From positions 1 to 38,737 of the forward strand of contig JAEYNP010000002.1 of NCBI GenBank assembly GCA_023412495.1: a stretch of 38,737 nucleotides of DNA, written 5' to 3'. The DNA comes from Pseudomonadota bacterium (GTDB lineage Bacteria; Desulfobacterota; Desulfobulbia; Desulfobulbales; Desulfocapsaceae). The position numbers were made by a program, and so were the translations under genes. This document shows, in pieces, positions 8,217-17,780 of the stretch (within the stretch, counting starts at the first letter, position 1; every line of letters starts with the position of its first letter). The notes below the pieces were generated by a model. That model made no database searches. It was not told the DNA's origin and worked only from the letters and a program-made list of their open reading frames with translations.

Positions 8217-8945
8217 GCCCAACAATCCGCTACCGCCGATTTAGTCCTTCGCCCAGCCAAAAAGAAGAAGGCAGTACTGCCGCCGAAGGCCTCTTAGGCA
8301 GATCACACCCGGAGTTGTCGATTCCGCTCGACTCCTCCTGCACATCATTCGCACAACTCCCGTCGCGAACCATCACACTGATAACATGCTGTTTCTAGGC
8401 AACAATTGTGCAGCTTATGCAAAACAAAACGGATTCTATTGAGAATCGGTCAGCTTTCCGGGCTTTCAGAAAATAGTCTTGCACCGGTACTACAAAAGTG
8501 TTATTTTTTGGCACTTTTCAAGGCGAGAGGTCGGTTTGCACAAGCTTAATTTGTGCGCTTACTTCAAACAAAGACGCACATTTTGCACAAATGGCGATAA
8601 AAAACTTGCTCTTACACCTTCCGTGTTTGGCCCCACTGCAATTTCTGCATTCCATTTTCGTCTTTTTTTCCCGCAAAGGTCGATCTACCAGACTCGCCGC
8701 GCATAAAATAATCCCCTTTTGCTCAACCTCCTCGAGCAGGCAAGTTGCATTCATTCCACACCCATGCCTGATGTCTTCCCCCGCCTCTGTCATGGAGGGA
8801 GTCGTCAAGCCATCGATTCTCCAAAGCCGGCCGGCTTTATTTTTCATAACGTTTCACTTTTTTATTCACATCTTCGGTGCTTTCCCAGATCGAAGCAACC
8901 GCGCGATAGCGCACATCTGTTGTCACACAGCAATTGGAGGTTGAT
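8217..8945. other. 729-bp intergenic leader upstream of the hydrogenase operon
   Basis: No convincing gene. Short frames here (for example 8498-8944) have poor composition and no family resemblance. The stretch contains five copies of GCACAA/TTGTGC (8351, 8406, 8538, 8551, 8585); two of them form the palindrome GCACAA-N7-TTGTGC at 8538-8556. A separate 16-bp palindrome, GATTCT-ATTG-AGAATC, lies at 8432-8447. The AT-rich second half and its position suggest a regulatory region for hydrogenase expression. I could not find a good sigma54 site or a confident sigma70 site. Confidence 0.5.
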
Positions 8946-10016
8946 ATGGCAGACACAGTAAACAATGCTCTGGACCCGCAGCTTGATCGGCGCGGATTCC
9001 TCAAGGGATGCACGATGGCTGCAGCCGCTTTAGGACTGTCCGAGGCGATGATCCCCAAACTCGTCGAGGCCGCCGCCACGGCAGAGCGACCCAGGGTCAT
9101 CTGGTTGCATTTCCAGGAATGCACCGGCTGCACCGAGAGTTTGCTCCGGTCATCGCATCCGGATCTGGCCCGCCTGCTTCTCGACATCATTTCCCTCGAC
9201 TACCACGAGACAGTCATGGCGGCAGCCGGTCATCAGGCCGAGCAGAATCTGCATGAAACAGTTTCAAAACACCCCTTCCTCCTCGTCGTGGAAGGCGGAA
9301 TCCCCACCAAGGATGGTGGAATCTATTGTAAAATCGCAGGCAAAACCGCCGTGGATATCCTTGCGGAAGTTGCCCCCAAGGCCTCGGCGATCATCGCCAT
9401 CGGAACCTGTGCAACCTTCGGCGGCGTGCAGGCCGCCGCGCCCAATCCCACAGGTTCCGTCGGCGTGCAGGATCTCGTCAAAGGCAAGCCGATCGTCAAC
9501 ATCTCCGGCTGCCCGCCAAACCCGATTTCCTTCCTCGGCACCATTCTCCACTATCTGACCTTCAAAAGACTGCCGGCTCTCGATCATCTGAACCGTCCGC
9601 TCTTCGCCTACGGCCGCAGGATCCATGACCATTGCGAGCGCCGTCCGCACTTCGACGAAGGCCGTTTCGTCGAGACCTACGGCGATCAGGCCCATAAACT
9701 CGGCTACTGTCTCTACAAAGTCGGCTGCAAGGGCCCCGAGACCTTCGCCAACTGTCCTGCAGTCCGCTTCAACGACGTCGCCGTATGGCCGGTCAGCGTC
9801 GGTCACGGCTGCGCGGGCTGCACCGAGCCCAATTTCTGGGATACCATGACGCCCTTCTATGAGAGACTGCCGAACGTCAAGATCCCCGGCACCGGCATCA
9901 TCGAGGATGCGGACAAGGTCGGCAAGACCATTCTCGGCGCCACCGCCGCGGCAGTCGGTATCCATGCTGCGGTCGGCATCGGCAAGCGGTTGATCAAGGG
10001 CAAGGACAAGGAATAA
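8946..10016 (+). CDS. hyaA: [NiFe] hydrogenase small subunit, Tat-exported
   Basis: A 356-residue electron-transfer subunit of a group 1 membrane-bound uptake hydrogenase. A twin-arginine signal is visible (RRGFLK, residues 15-20, then a hydrophobic Ala-rich stretch). Proximal-cluster ligands are C59 and C62 (ECTGCTES), C155 (GTCATFGG) and C189 (SGCPPNP). Distal-cluster ligands are H227, C230, C255 and C261, with the spacing of the D. gigas enzyme. Medial-cluster ligands are C270, C289 and C292. The two extra cysteines of oxygen-tolerant enzymes are replaced by Gly (CTGCT and FGGVQ), so a standard, oxygen-sensitive proximal cluster is expected. A weakly hydrophobic helix before the basic C-terminus may be the anchor. 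GGAGG sits five bases before the ATG. It heads the operon. Confidence 0.95.
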   Translation: MADTVNNALDPQLDRRGFLKGCTMAAAALGLSEAMIPKLVEAAATAERPRVIWLHFQECTGCTESLLRSSHPDLARLLLDIISLDYHETVMAAAGHQAEQNLHETVSKHPFLLVVEGGIPTKDGGIYCKIAGKTAVDILAEVAPKASAIIAIGTCATFGGVQAAAPNPTGSVGVQDLVKGKPIVNISGCPPNPISFLGTILHYLTFKRLPALDHLNRPLFAYGRRIHDHCERRPHFDEGRFVETYGDQAHKLGYCLYKVGCKGPETFANCPAVRFNDVAVWPVSVGHGCAGCTEPNFWDTMTPFYERLPNVKIPGTGIIEDADKVGKTILGATAAAVGIHAAVGIGKRLIKGKDKE

Positions 10017-10118
10017 TCAGGACCCCTGGTTGAGGTTTTTTGCAGATTTATTGAAATTTTCACTTACCGGCGACAGGTTTTCTTCCTTGCCCGGTAGTCA
10101 CTTTTGGAGGTTTTATTT

Positions 10119-11819
10119 ATGGCTCAGCGAATCACCGTTGATCCGGTAACCCGGATCGAGGGTCACCTAAGAGTAGATGTCGAAGTGGACGGAGGCAAGG
10201 TCACCAAGGCATGGTCCTCCGGCCAAATGTACCGTGGTCTGGAGACGATCCTCAAGGGCCGCGATCCCCGCGACGCCTGGATGTTCGTCCAGCGCATCTG
10301 CGGTGTCTGCACCACCGTTCACGCCCTCGCGTCCGTCCGTTCCGTCGAGAACGCCCTCGGCATCCAGATCCCGCTCAATGCTCAGCTCATCCGTAACCTG
10401 GTGCAGACGATCCACTGCCTGCACGATCATATCGTCCATTTTTACGCCCTATCGGCACTTGACTGGGTGGATGTCGTTTCCGCCCTCGACGCCGACCCGG
10501 TGGCCACCGCCAAGCTCGCCGACAGTCTCTCCGACTGGCACGGCAACAGCCCCAAGCGCTTCGCCGCCGTAAAAGACAAAGTGAAAGCCCTGGTCGCCAG
10601 CGGCCAGCTCGGCCCCTTCGCCAACGCCTACTGGGGCCATCCCGCGATGAAGCTGCCGCCCGAGGCAAACCTGATGGCGGTCTCCCACTACCTCGAAGCT
10701 CTCGATTATCAGCGCAAGGCCACCCAGGCCCTGGCCATCATCGGCGGCAAGAACCCCCATGTTCAGAATCTCGTGGTCGGTGGCGTCACCACCAACATCA
10801 ACCCCGAGAATCAGACCGCCGTCACCATGGAACGTCTCTACTTCATCAAGCAATTGGTCGAGGAAGTATCCGATTTCATTAAAAAAGTTTACATGGTCGA
10901 CGTCACCGCGGTCGGCGCCCTCTATGCCGAATGGCTGCCCTATGGCCCCGGCGTCACCAACTACCTGGCCGCACCGGATCTGTTCCTCGATGCCGCCGCC
11001 ACCCAAGCCGACCTGCCGGGCGGCACCGTGTTCAATGGCGACCTGAAGACCATCAAGCCGATGACCGCCCATGCCGATCCGTACTTCAAGGAGAACGTCC
11101 AGGAGTCGATCGCCCGCGCCTGGTATGACGGCAACTGGTCCAAACATCCGTGGGAATCCTCCACCGATCCGAAGTTCACCGACTTCCAGGACGAAGGCAA
11201 GTACACCTGGCTCAAGGCGCCGCGCTTCCAGGGCAAACCGATGCAGGTCGGCCCGCTCGCCCAGATGGTGGTTGGCTACGCCCAGGGCCATGAGGCTACC
11301 GTGAAAGCCGTCGACAGCTTTCTGGCCGGCGTCAGCGCCGTGGCCAAGGTGAAAGTCGGACCGGAGATTCTCCACGGCACCATCGGCCGCCACGCCGCCC
11401 GCGCCGTCCGCGCCGGCATGATGGCGGATCTCTGCCTGAAGCACTGGGGCCTCCTGGTCGAAAATATCGCCAAAGGCGACTACGAGATCTTCACCCCGTG
11501 GTCGTATCCGAAGGGAGAACAGCGCGGCGTCGGCGTCCACGAAGCTCCGCGCGGTCTCCTGTCCCACTGGATCGTCATCGAGAACGGCAAGATCAAGAAT
11601 TACCAGGCAGTGGTTCCGTCCACCTGGAACGCCGGCCCTCGCGACGGCGAAGGTCAGCTCGGACCCTACGAGGCTTCTCTGATGGGCAATCCCATTGCCG
11701 ATCCGGAGAAACCGCTCGAGGTCCTGCGGACCATCCATTCTTTCGACCCGTGTATCGCCTGTGCCGTGCATATGCTCGATCCAGAAGGTAAAGAAGTCGT
11801 GAAAGTGAAAGCGATGTGA
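10119..11819 (+). CDS. hyaB: [NiFe] hydrogenase large subunit
   Basis: A 566-residue catalytic subunit carrying the NiFe(CN)2CO centre that oxidises H2. The L1 motif RICGVCTTVH supplies C61 and C64; the C-terminal L2 motif DPCIACAVH supplies C545, C548 and H551. After H551 there is a 15-residue extension (MLDPEGKEVVKVKAM), expected to be removed by the maturation protease encoded at 17272. It has no signal peptide and should be co-exported with the Tat-targeted small subunit. The ATG at 10119 has GGAGG eight bases upstream. The 102-bp gap from the small-subunit gene holds no terminator. Confidence 0.96.
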   Translation: MAQRITVDPVTRIEGHLRVDVEVDGGKVTKAWSSGQMYRGLETILKGRDPRDAWMFVQRICGVCTTVHALASVRSVENALGIQIPLNAQLIRNLVQTIHCLHDHIVHFYALSALDWVDVVSALDADPVATAKLADSLSDWHGNSPKRFAAVKDKVKALVASGQLGPFANAYWGHPAMKLPPEANLMAVSHYLEALDYQRKATQALAIIGGKNPHVQNLVVGGVTTNINPENQTAVTMERLYFIKQLVEEVSDFIKKVYMVDVTAVGALYAEWLPYGPGVTNYLAAPDLFLDAAATQADLPGGTVFNGDLKTIKPMTAHADPYFKENVQESIARAWYDGNWSKHPWESSTDPKFTDFQDEGKYTWLKAPRFQGKPMQVGPLAQMVVGYAQGHEATVKAVDSFLAGVSAVAKVKVGPEILHGTIGRHAARAVRAGMMADLCLKHWGLLVENIAKGDYEIFTPWSYPKGEQRGVGVHEAPRGLLSHWIVIENGKIKNYQAVVPSTWNAGPRDGEGQLGPYEASLMGNPIADPEKPLEVLRTIHSFDPCIACAVHMLDPEGKEVVKVKAM

Positions 11820-11876
11820 TCACTTTATCCACTATCATCTTTTCTTTCCGGCTTAAACCGCAGGAGGTAAAATAGA

Positions 11877-12521
11877 ATGGCAACATACGAGAAACATTAC
11901 TGCTGGAGCGTTCTGCTCCGGCTATTCCACTGGATGTTTGCCCTGTCTATCGTGTTTCTGGTAGTCACAGGGTTTTACATCAACGATCCGTGGACCAACA
12001 CCATGATCGAGGGCAGTGCCGGCTGGCCCATGGCACTCATGCGCTACATCCACTATGTAGCGGCATACACCTTTTCGGCAGCGGTCGCGATCAGGCTGTT
12101 CCTCTACATTTTCGGCAATGCCCAGGAAAGGGTATGGGACATCCTGCCGATCACCAAGCGGAACCTCAACAACCTGAAAAAGACGCTGCTGCTCTACAGC
12201 TACATCAGCGACGAACACGACGAGCGTCTCGGCCACAATATCCTGGCCGGTCTCTCCTACCTGTTCACATTCATCGTCGCCGTGGTCATGATCATGAGCG
12301 GATTCTATATGCTTTATCCGGAAGCTGCTTTCTGGCAGGGCTGGGGGGTTGCGCTGTTCGGTAACCAGCAGTTCGCTCGTTACCTGCACCACATTCTTAT
12401 GTGGTGGTTCATGATCTTCGCCGTCATCCATATCTATCTGTGTATCTGGAATGACGCCAAGGAGCCCGAGGGACTCATTTCCTCGATCTTTACCGGTGCG
12501 AAGTTCAAACACAAAGCCTAA
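11877..12521 (+). CDS. cybH: Hydrogenase b-type cytochrome subunit
   Basis: A 214-residue integral membrane protein of the HyaC/CybH family. It anchors the hydrogenase to the membrane and passes electrons through two b hemes to quinone. Four hydrophobic helices are visible (about 16-34, 55-78, 122-146 and 168-191). Candidate heme ligands are H18 (LFHWMF), H59 (IHYV), H171/H172 (YLHHIL) and H185 (VIHIYL). AGGAGGT lies at 11862-11868 before the ATG. Its 3' end overlaps the likely hypF start by 26 bp. Confidence 0.93.
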   Translation: MATYEKHYCWSVLLRLFHWMFALSIVFLVVTGFYINDPWTNTMIEGSAGWPMALMRYIHYVAAYTFSAAVAIRLFLYIFGNAQERVWDILPITKRNLNNLKKTLLLYSYISDEHDERLGHNILAGLSYLFTFIVAVVMIMSGFYMLYPEAAFWQGWGVALFGNQQFARYLHHILMWWFMIFAVIHIYLCIWNDAKEPEGLISSIFTGAKFKHKA

Positions 12522-14874
12522 GCAGCAAGGGGTCGAAATACTTGTCCGGGGAACGGTTCAGGGCGTAGGATTTCGACCCTTCATTTACAATCTGGCCTCT
12601 CGTTTGGGGATTTCCGGCACGGTGACCAACACCGCAGACGGCGTGGTCATTGAGGCCTACGCACCCCGCGAGAGGCTTGATCTTTTTCTCGCGGCAATAA
12701 AAGACGAAGCCCCGCCGCTTGCCAGAATTACCTCAATGGAAAGCCGGCCGCTCGATTCACCTCAGGCCGCCGAGGGCTTTTTCATTCTGCCAAGTGTGGC
12801 CGGAAACGCTGCAAATACCGCCATTCCACCGGATATCGCCATCTGCGCCGATTGCCTGCGGGAATTGCTCGATCCCGCCGACGACCGGCACCACTATCCC
12901 TTCATCAACTGCACCAACTGCGGTCCGCGTTTCACCATCGTCGAGAGAATTCCCTACGATCGGCCCAAGACTTCGATGAAGGTCTTTCCGATGTGTGCTC
13001 GCTGCGCCGGCGAATATCACAATCCCGGCAACCGGAGGTTCCACGCCCAGCCCAATGCTTGCCCTGCCTGCGGCCCGAACGTTACCCTGCATGACCGAGA
13101 TGGCGAACATCTTCCTGTGCCTGACCCGATCGCCGCGGCCGCAAAGCTCCTCTCCGAAGGCAGGGTCCTCGCCATGCGCGGCCTGGGCGGCTTCCATCTA
13201 GTGGTGGACGGCACCTCGGAAGAGGCCGTAGCCCTGCTGCGCGCACGGAAAGGCCGACCGGATAAGCCGTTGGCGATCATGGTCCGGGATCTCGAGGCCG
13301 TGCGCGACATCTGTCGCCTGAATGAGACGGAACAGAAAATTCTCACCTCGCCGGAACGGCCCATTGTCCTGCTTACCAGGAAAGAAAAGACCGATCTGGC
13401 TGCAAATCTTGCTCCGGGGATCGAAGAAGTCGGGGTAATGCTGCCCTATACCCCTCTGCATCATCTGCTCTTTCAGATGGCGGATTCCCCAAAATTTCTT
13501 GTCATGACCTCCGGCAACATCAGCGGATCGCCGATCTGCACCGCAAATGACGATGCCCTGGCAAGACTCGCCGCCATTGCCGATTTTTTCCTGCTCCACA
13601 ACCGGGAGATCGTCACCAGGGTTGATGATTCGGTGGTGAAAACCGTTGAGGACATCACTCTCGTCCTGCGGCGGGCGAGGGGCTTCGTGCCCTCGCCGGT
13701 TGCCGTCGACTGGACCCTGCCGAGGATCCTCGGCTGCGGCGCGGGCTTGAAGAGCACCTTCAGCCTCGGCCGGGAGCGGAGCGTCTTCACCAGCCAGCAC
13801 ATCGGCGATCTCGACAGTCTGCCAACCTATGAGTTTTACCTCGAGTCGATCGATCATCTGAAGAGTGTCCTGCAATTGGAACCCGAAGCGGTAGCCTGCG
13901 ATCTGCATCCCGACTACCTGAGCAGCCGCTTCGCCGCCGACCTCGGCCTGGCGCTCTATAAAGTGCAGCATCACCATGCCCATGCGGTCGCGGTCATGGC
14001 CGAGCACGGCCTCTCCGGGCCGGTCCTTGCCGTGGTGCTCGACGGCACCGGCCTGGGCGATGACGGCACCATCTGGGGCGGAGAGATACTTCTTTCCGAA
14101 TTGACTGGTTTCTCCCGACTGGGCCACCTCAGCCACCTGTTGCTTCCTGGCGGGGATGCCGCCAACACCGAGCCCTGGCGCATGGGGCTGTCGGCCCTGT
14201 ACCAGGCCTATGGCCCCGACGGCATTACCCCCGAAAACCTGCCATCTTCTTTTGCCCAACTCGACCAGGCCAAAGTGGCTATCGTATCTTCGATGATGCA
14301 GACCGGCTTTCAATGCCCGCCCAGTTCCAGCTGCGGCCGCCTGTTCGATGCGGTGGCCTCGCTCCTCGGCCTGCGGCAGACGATCAGTTACGAGGGCCAG
14401 GCCGCCATGGAACTGGAGGCCGTCGCCAAACGGGCGAGAACCTCCTCCTGGCTGACGCAATTCTCGCCTAAAAGGCACACCGAGTCGTCTCCTTTTCTCC
14501 GCGAGACAAATGGAAAATGGGAGATTAGTTCCCCGGAATTTGTTAAGATGGTCCGCGAAGGAATGGCCAGCGGCGAGTCGTCCCCGGCCATCGCCCTGCG
14601 TTTCCATTCCCTCCTGATCAGCAGTATAACGAGACTCATCGAAATTCTCGCCCACCAGACAGGCATAAGACATGTCGTACTTTCCGGCGGTTGCATGCAG
14701 AACGGTCTACTGCTGGAGGGTCTTTTTCACACCCTGAAACAGATCCGCCTACAGGTTTATACGGGAAACCTGCTGCCGGTCAATGACGGCGCGGTTTCCT
14801 TCGGTCAGACAATTATTGGAGGTCTACGACATGTGTCTCGCCATCCCCATGAGAGTCACCAGCGTCCAGGGTGA
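12496..14874 (+). CDS. hypF: Carbamoyltransferase HypF
   Basis: Activates carbamoyl phosphate and transfers the carbamoyl group to the HypE C-terminal cysteine, the first step of CN ligand synthesis. The domain order is as usual: N-terminal acylphosphatase (VRGTVQGVGFRPF), two zinc fingers built from CADC, CTNCG, CARC and CPACG motifs, a YrdC-like domain (KGRPDKPLAIM) and a Kae1-like C-terminal domain (HHHAHAVAVMAEH, VLSGGCMQNGLL). The GTG at 12496 is preferred because an ATG at 12451 would overlap the cytochrome gene by 71 bp; the RBS is poor either way, so coupling to cybH translation is likely. The last 44 bases overlap hypC. Confidence 0.94.
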   Translation: MRSSNTKPKQQGVEILVRGTVQGVGFRPFIYNLASRLGISGTVTNTADGVVIEAYAPRERLDLFLAAIKDEAPPLARITSMESRPLDSPQAAEGFFILPSVAGNAANTAIPPDIAICADCLRELLDPADDRHHYPFINCTNCGPRFTIVERIPYDRPKTSMKVFPMCARCAGEYHNPGNRRFHAQPNACPACGPNVTLHDRDGEHLPVPDPIAAAAKLLSEGRVLAMRGLGGFHLVVDGTSEEAVALLRARKGRPDKPLAIMVRDLEAVRDICRLNETEQKILTSPERPIVLLTRKEKTDLAANLAPGIEEVGVMLPYTPLHHLLFQMADSPKFLVMTSGNISGSPICTANDDALARLAAIADFFLLHNREIVTRVDDSVVKTVEDITLVLRRARGFVPSPVAVDWTLPRILGCGAGLKSTFSLGRERSVFTSQHIGDLDSLPTYEFYLESIDHLKSVLQLEPEAVACDLHPDYLSSRFAADLGLALYKVQHHHAHAVAVMAEHGLSGPVLAVVLDGTGLGDDGTIWGGEILLSELTGFSRLGHLSHLLLPGGDAANTEPWRMGLSALYQAYGPDGITPENLPSSFAQLDQAKVAIVSSMMQTGFQCPPSSSCGRLFDAVASLLGLRQTISYEGQAAMELEAVAKRARTSSWLTQFSPKRHTESSPFLRETNGKWEISSPEFVKMVREGMASGESSPAIALRFHSLLISSITRLIEILAHQTGIRHVVLSGGCMQNGLLLEGLFHTLKQIRLQVYTGNLLPVNDGAVSFGQTIIGGLRHVSRHPHESHQRPG

Positions 14875-15094
14875 TCCGGACGATTTCACCACCCACCAGA
14901 TCGCCACCGTCGATGCGGACGGCATCAGCAGGGAGGTCCGCCTGGAAATCGTCGATCACTGGCCCGCAGTCGGCGACTATGTGATCGTCCACGCCGGCTT
15001 TGCCATCCATTCCCTTGTGGAGGAAGAGGCCCTCAAAAACATCGCGCTCCTGCGGGAACTTGCGGAGAAAACCCCGGAAGAACTGCTGTCCTGA
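14831..15094 (+). CDS. hypC: Hydrogenase maturation chaperone HypC
   Basis: An 87-residue chaperone that works with HypD to build the Fe(CN)2CO unit and deliver it to the large-subunit precursor. The diagnostic N-terminus MCLAIPMRV carries the essential Cys2, and GDYVIVHAGFAI follows around residues 47-58. The ATG at 14831 is firm: GGAGG lies eight bases upstream, and the Cys must be residue 2. The start lies inside the hypF 3' end in another frame. hypD follows after 20 bp. Confidence 0.96.
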   Translation: MCLAIPMRVTSVQGDPDDFTTHQIATVDADGISREVRLEIVDHWPAVGDYVIVHAGFAIHSLVEEEALKNIALLRELAEKTPEELLS

Positions 15095-15114
15095 AGGCTG
15101 AAGGAGTACGAAGC

Positions 15115-16203
15115 ATGAAGTATCTTGATGAATACCGTGACGTGAGTCTCGCCCTGCCGCTGGTCGAGGAATTGAAAAAGGCTGTGACCAAGCCGCTTCG
15201 GATCATGGAGGTCTGCGGCTCGCACACCATGGCCATCTTCCGCAACGGCCTGCGGACCATTCTGCCGGAAGGGATGGACCTGGTCTCCGGCCCAGGCTGC
15301 CCGGTCTGCGTTACCTCCGCCTCCCATATGGACGCTTTCATCTCCATGGCCGACCGGCCGGGAGTGCGGGTCGCTATCTTTGGGGATCTCTTTCGCGTCC
15401 CCGGCACCAGGGGGTCTCTCGCCGAGGCGAGTTCCCGCGGTGCCAAGGTCGACATCGTCTATTCTCCCATGGACGCTCTGGATATCGCGGTGAAGAATCC
15501 GGATGAGATGGTCGTTTTCCTCGGGGTCGGCTTTGAGACAACCACCCCCGGCATAGCCGCCACCATCCTCACCGCCTACAACACCAAGGTCAAGAATTTC
15601 ACGGTCTTCTCCACCCAAAAGACCATGCCCGCCCCGATGGAGGCCCTGCTCAGCGATCCGGCCCTCAAGATCGACGGCCTGCTCTGCCCCGGCCACGTCT
15701 CCTCGATCATCGGTGCCGGGACGTGGGAGCCGCTCGCCAAAAAATACAAGCTCGCCTGCGTGGTCAGCGGCTTCGAGACCGCAGATCTGCTCAAGAGCCT
15801 CATCCTGCTTGCCCGGCAGGTTGGCAACAACGACATCAAGGTAGAAAATGTCTACCCCAGGGCCGTCTCCTGGGAGGGCAACCCCCGGGCGGCCAAGGTG
15901 GTCGAAGAGATCTTCGAACCCTGCGATATGGACTGGCGGGGTCTCGGCCGCATTCCAGCGAGCGGCCTCAAGATCCGGGAAAAATATGCGGAATTCGACG
16001 CCGAGATCCGCCTCGACATCAAGCTGCCCGAGGCAAAAGAACCGAAGGGCTGCATGTGCGGCAATATCCTGAAAGGCATGAGCACACCGCGGGAATGTCC
16101 GCTCTTTGCCACCCGCTGCACCACCGCCAACCCCATCGGCCCCTGCATGGTGTCAAGCGAAGGCACCTGCGCCGCCTACTACCGGTACGGACGGGACGAA
16201 TAG
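15115..16203 (+). CDS. hypD: Fe-CN/CO assembly scaffold HypD
   Basis: A 362-residue iron-sulfur protein on which the Fe(CN)2CO moiety is assembled with HypC and HypE. Conserved elements are MEVCGSHTMAIFRNG, SGPGCPVCVT (the CxxC pair) and GVGFETTTP. The C-terminal [4Fe-4S] cysteines lie among CMCGNILKG, ECPLF, RCTTANPIGPC and GTCAAYY. AAGGAG precedes the ATG. The length is close to the family norm, with no sign of damage. Confidence 0.96.
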   Translation: MKYLDEYRDVSLALPLVEELKKAVTKPLRIMEVCGSHTMAIFRNGLRTILPEGMDLVSGPGCPVCVTSASHMDAFISMADRPGVRVAIFGDLFRVPGTRGSLAEASSRGAKVDIVYSPMDALDIAVKNPDEMVVFLGVGFETTTPGIAATILTAYNTKVKNFTVFSTQKTMPAPMEALLSDPALKIDGLLCPGHVSSIIGAGTWEPLAKKYKLACVVSGFETADLLKSLILLARQVGNNDIKVENVYPRAVSWEGNPRAAKVVEEIFEPCDMDWRGLGRIPASGLKIREKYAEFDAEIRLDIKLPEAKEPKGCMCGNILKGMSTPRECPLFATRCTTANPIGPCMVSSEGTCAAYYRYGRDE

Positions 16204-16243
16204 GCGCCCGATCCATCATTAGCCCCTTACCCAAACCAGACAC

Positions 16244-17257
16244 ATGGCCGAAAAAACCATCCTTCTCGATCACGGCAGCGGCGGGCTGGCCAGCCAGCAA
16301 CTGATCGCAGGGCTCTTTCTGAAGCATCTCAACAACAAGACCCTGCACAGCCTGGAAGACAGCGCCATCCTCCAGAACCGGAGGGGACGGCTGGCCTTCA
16401 CCACCGACAGCTACGTGGTCGACCCGATCTTCTTCCCCGGCGGCGATATCGGGAAACTCGCGGTCCACGGTACCATCAACGATCTGGCCATGCGCGGAGC
16501 GGCGCCCCACTGTCTCAGCCTCGGCCTGATCCTTGAGGAGGGCTTCCCGATCGAGGATCTGGAGCGGATCATCATCTCCATCGCCGATTCCTGCAAGGAA
16601 GCGGGCGTCCCGGTGGTGACCGGCGATACCAAGGTTGTACCGAAAGGCAAGGGCGACAAGATTTTCATCAATACTTCGGGCATCGGTTTTGTCGCAAAAG
16701 ATATCGACATTTCCTCAAGGAATGCCAAGGAGGGCGACGCGGTCATTCTCTCCGGGACCATGGGCGACCACGGCATAACCATCATGACCCGCAGGGCGGG
16801 CATAGCCATCCAGGGCGATCTTCAGAGTGACACCATGCCCCTGCACAACCTGGTTGCCGCCCTGCTGGCGGAACTGCCCGGAGATGTCCATACCCTCCGC
16901 GATCCCACCCGCGGCGGGGTGGCCACCACCCTGAACGAGGTGGCCGCGGCAAGCGGTCTCACCATCGAACTCTCCGACCAGGCTTTGCCGATCCGTCCCC
17001 CGGTGCGGGCCGCCTGCGAACTGCTCGGCCTGGAGCCCCTCTATCTCGCCAACGAGGGCAAGTGTCTCGCCATCGTCAGCGGCGATAAGGCGGAGAAGGC
17101 CCTGGAGGTTATGCGCGCAACCAAAGAGGGCCGGGAAGCCGCCATCATCGGCCGCCTGGTCGCCGGCCGGGCCGGCCGGGTGATTATCAACACCCCGGTG
17201 GGCGGGGCGCGGGTCGTGACACCTCTCCACGGCATGCCGCTGCCACGGATCTGCTAA
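16244..17257 (+). CDS. hypE: Carbamoyl dehydratase HypE
   Basis: A 337-residue ATP-dependent enzyme of the PurM/ThiL superfamily. It dehydrates the carbamoyl group placed on its C-terminal cysteine to a thiocyanate for transfer to iron. Visible are LLDHGSGGLASQQLI at the N-terminus, FTTDSYVV, GTINDLAMRGA, DTKVVPKGKGD and DPTRGGVATTLNE. It ends in PRIC, so the reactive Cys337 is the last residue, as required. It lies 40 bp after hypD and only 14 bp before the protease gene. Confidence 0.96.
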   Translation: MAEKTILLDHGSGGLASQQLIAGLFLKHLNNKTLHSLEDSAILQNRRGRLAFTTDSYVVDPIFFPGGDIGKLAVHGTINDLAMRGAAPHCLSLGLILEEGFPIEDLERIIISIADSCKEAGVPVVTGDTKVVPKGKGDKIFINTSGIGFVAKDIDISSRNAKEGDAVILSGTMGDHGITIMTRRAGIAIQGDLQSDTMPLHNLVAALLAELPGDVHTLRDPTRGGVATTLNEVAAASGLTIELSDQALPIRPPVRAACELLGLEPLYLANEGKCLAIVSGDKAEKALEVMRATKEGREAAIIGRLVAGRAGRVIINTPVGGARVVTPLHGMPLPRIC

Positions 17258-17271
17258 CAGGAATTGTGAAT

Positions 17272-17769
17272 ATGAGTGACGAAAAAAAAATCGGCATTGC
17301 TGGCATCGGCAACTATATCGTCGGAGACGAGGGCTTCGGCGTCCATGTCGTCCATTATCTGCAGGAGCACTATGACTTCCCCGAGCGGGTGGAGATCCAG
17401 GACGTCGGCACCGCCGGCCTCTACATGGCCCCCTTTCTTGAAGAGTGCGACCCCGTTCTGATCATCGATGTGGTTGATATGGCCGGCGAACCTGGCTCCT
17501 TCCGTCTCTTTTCCCTGGCGGATGTAAAAGCCGGCAACTTCCAGATGCGGATGTCCCCCCACCAGCTCGGCATCCTGGAAATTCTCGAGATCTCCAAACT
17601 CAGGGGCTGCGCTCCGGAACAGGTCGAATTCTACACGGTCATCCCCAAAATATTGGGCGATTCCGTGGAACTGTCGCCGGAACTCGAGGCCCGAAAGGTG
17701 GAAGTGGCCGGGATGATTCTTGCCCGGCTGGAGGAACTCGGCGCTCCTGCCATCCGGAAATCTGCCTGA
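17272..17769 (+). CDS. hyaD: Hydrogenase maturation endopeptidase (HyaD/HybD family)
   Basis: A 165-residue nickel-dependent protease that removes the C-terminal tail of the large subunit once nickel is in place. The start IGIAGIGNYIVGDEGFGV is typical. The three metal ligands of E. coli HybD map to E20, D66 (LIIDVVD) and H97 (SPHQLG). The likely substrate is the 15-residue tail of the large subunit in this operon. The ATG at 17272 has AGGA nine bases upstream; an in-frame GTG at 17266 would be too close to it. Confidence 0.93.
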   Translation: MSDEKKIGIAGIGNYIVGDEGFGVHVVHYLQEHYDFPERVEIQDVGTAGLYMAPFLEECDPVLIIDVVDMAGEPGSFRLFSLADVKAGNFQMRMSPHQLGILEILEISKLRGCAPEQVEFYTVIPKILGDSVELSPELEARKVEVAGMILARLEELGAPAIRKSA

Positions 17770-17780
17770 GGAATCAGATA

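Noticed and set aside
8505..8530. Possible sigma54 promoter (TTGGCAC near 8509)
   Set aside because: The -24-like GG element is present, but no TTGC follows at the required spacing.
8498..8944. 148-codon frame ahead of the hydrogenase genes
   Set aside because: Cys/Phe/His-rich mixed composition, no RBS, overlaps the presumed leader and has no homology I recognise.
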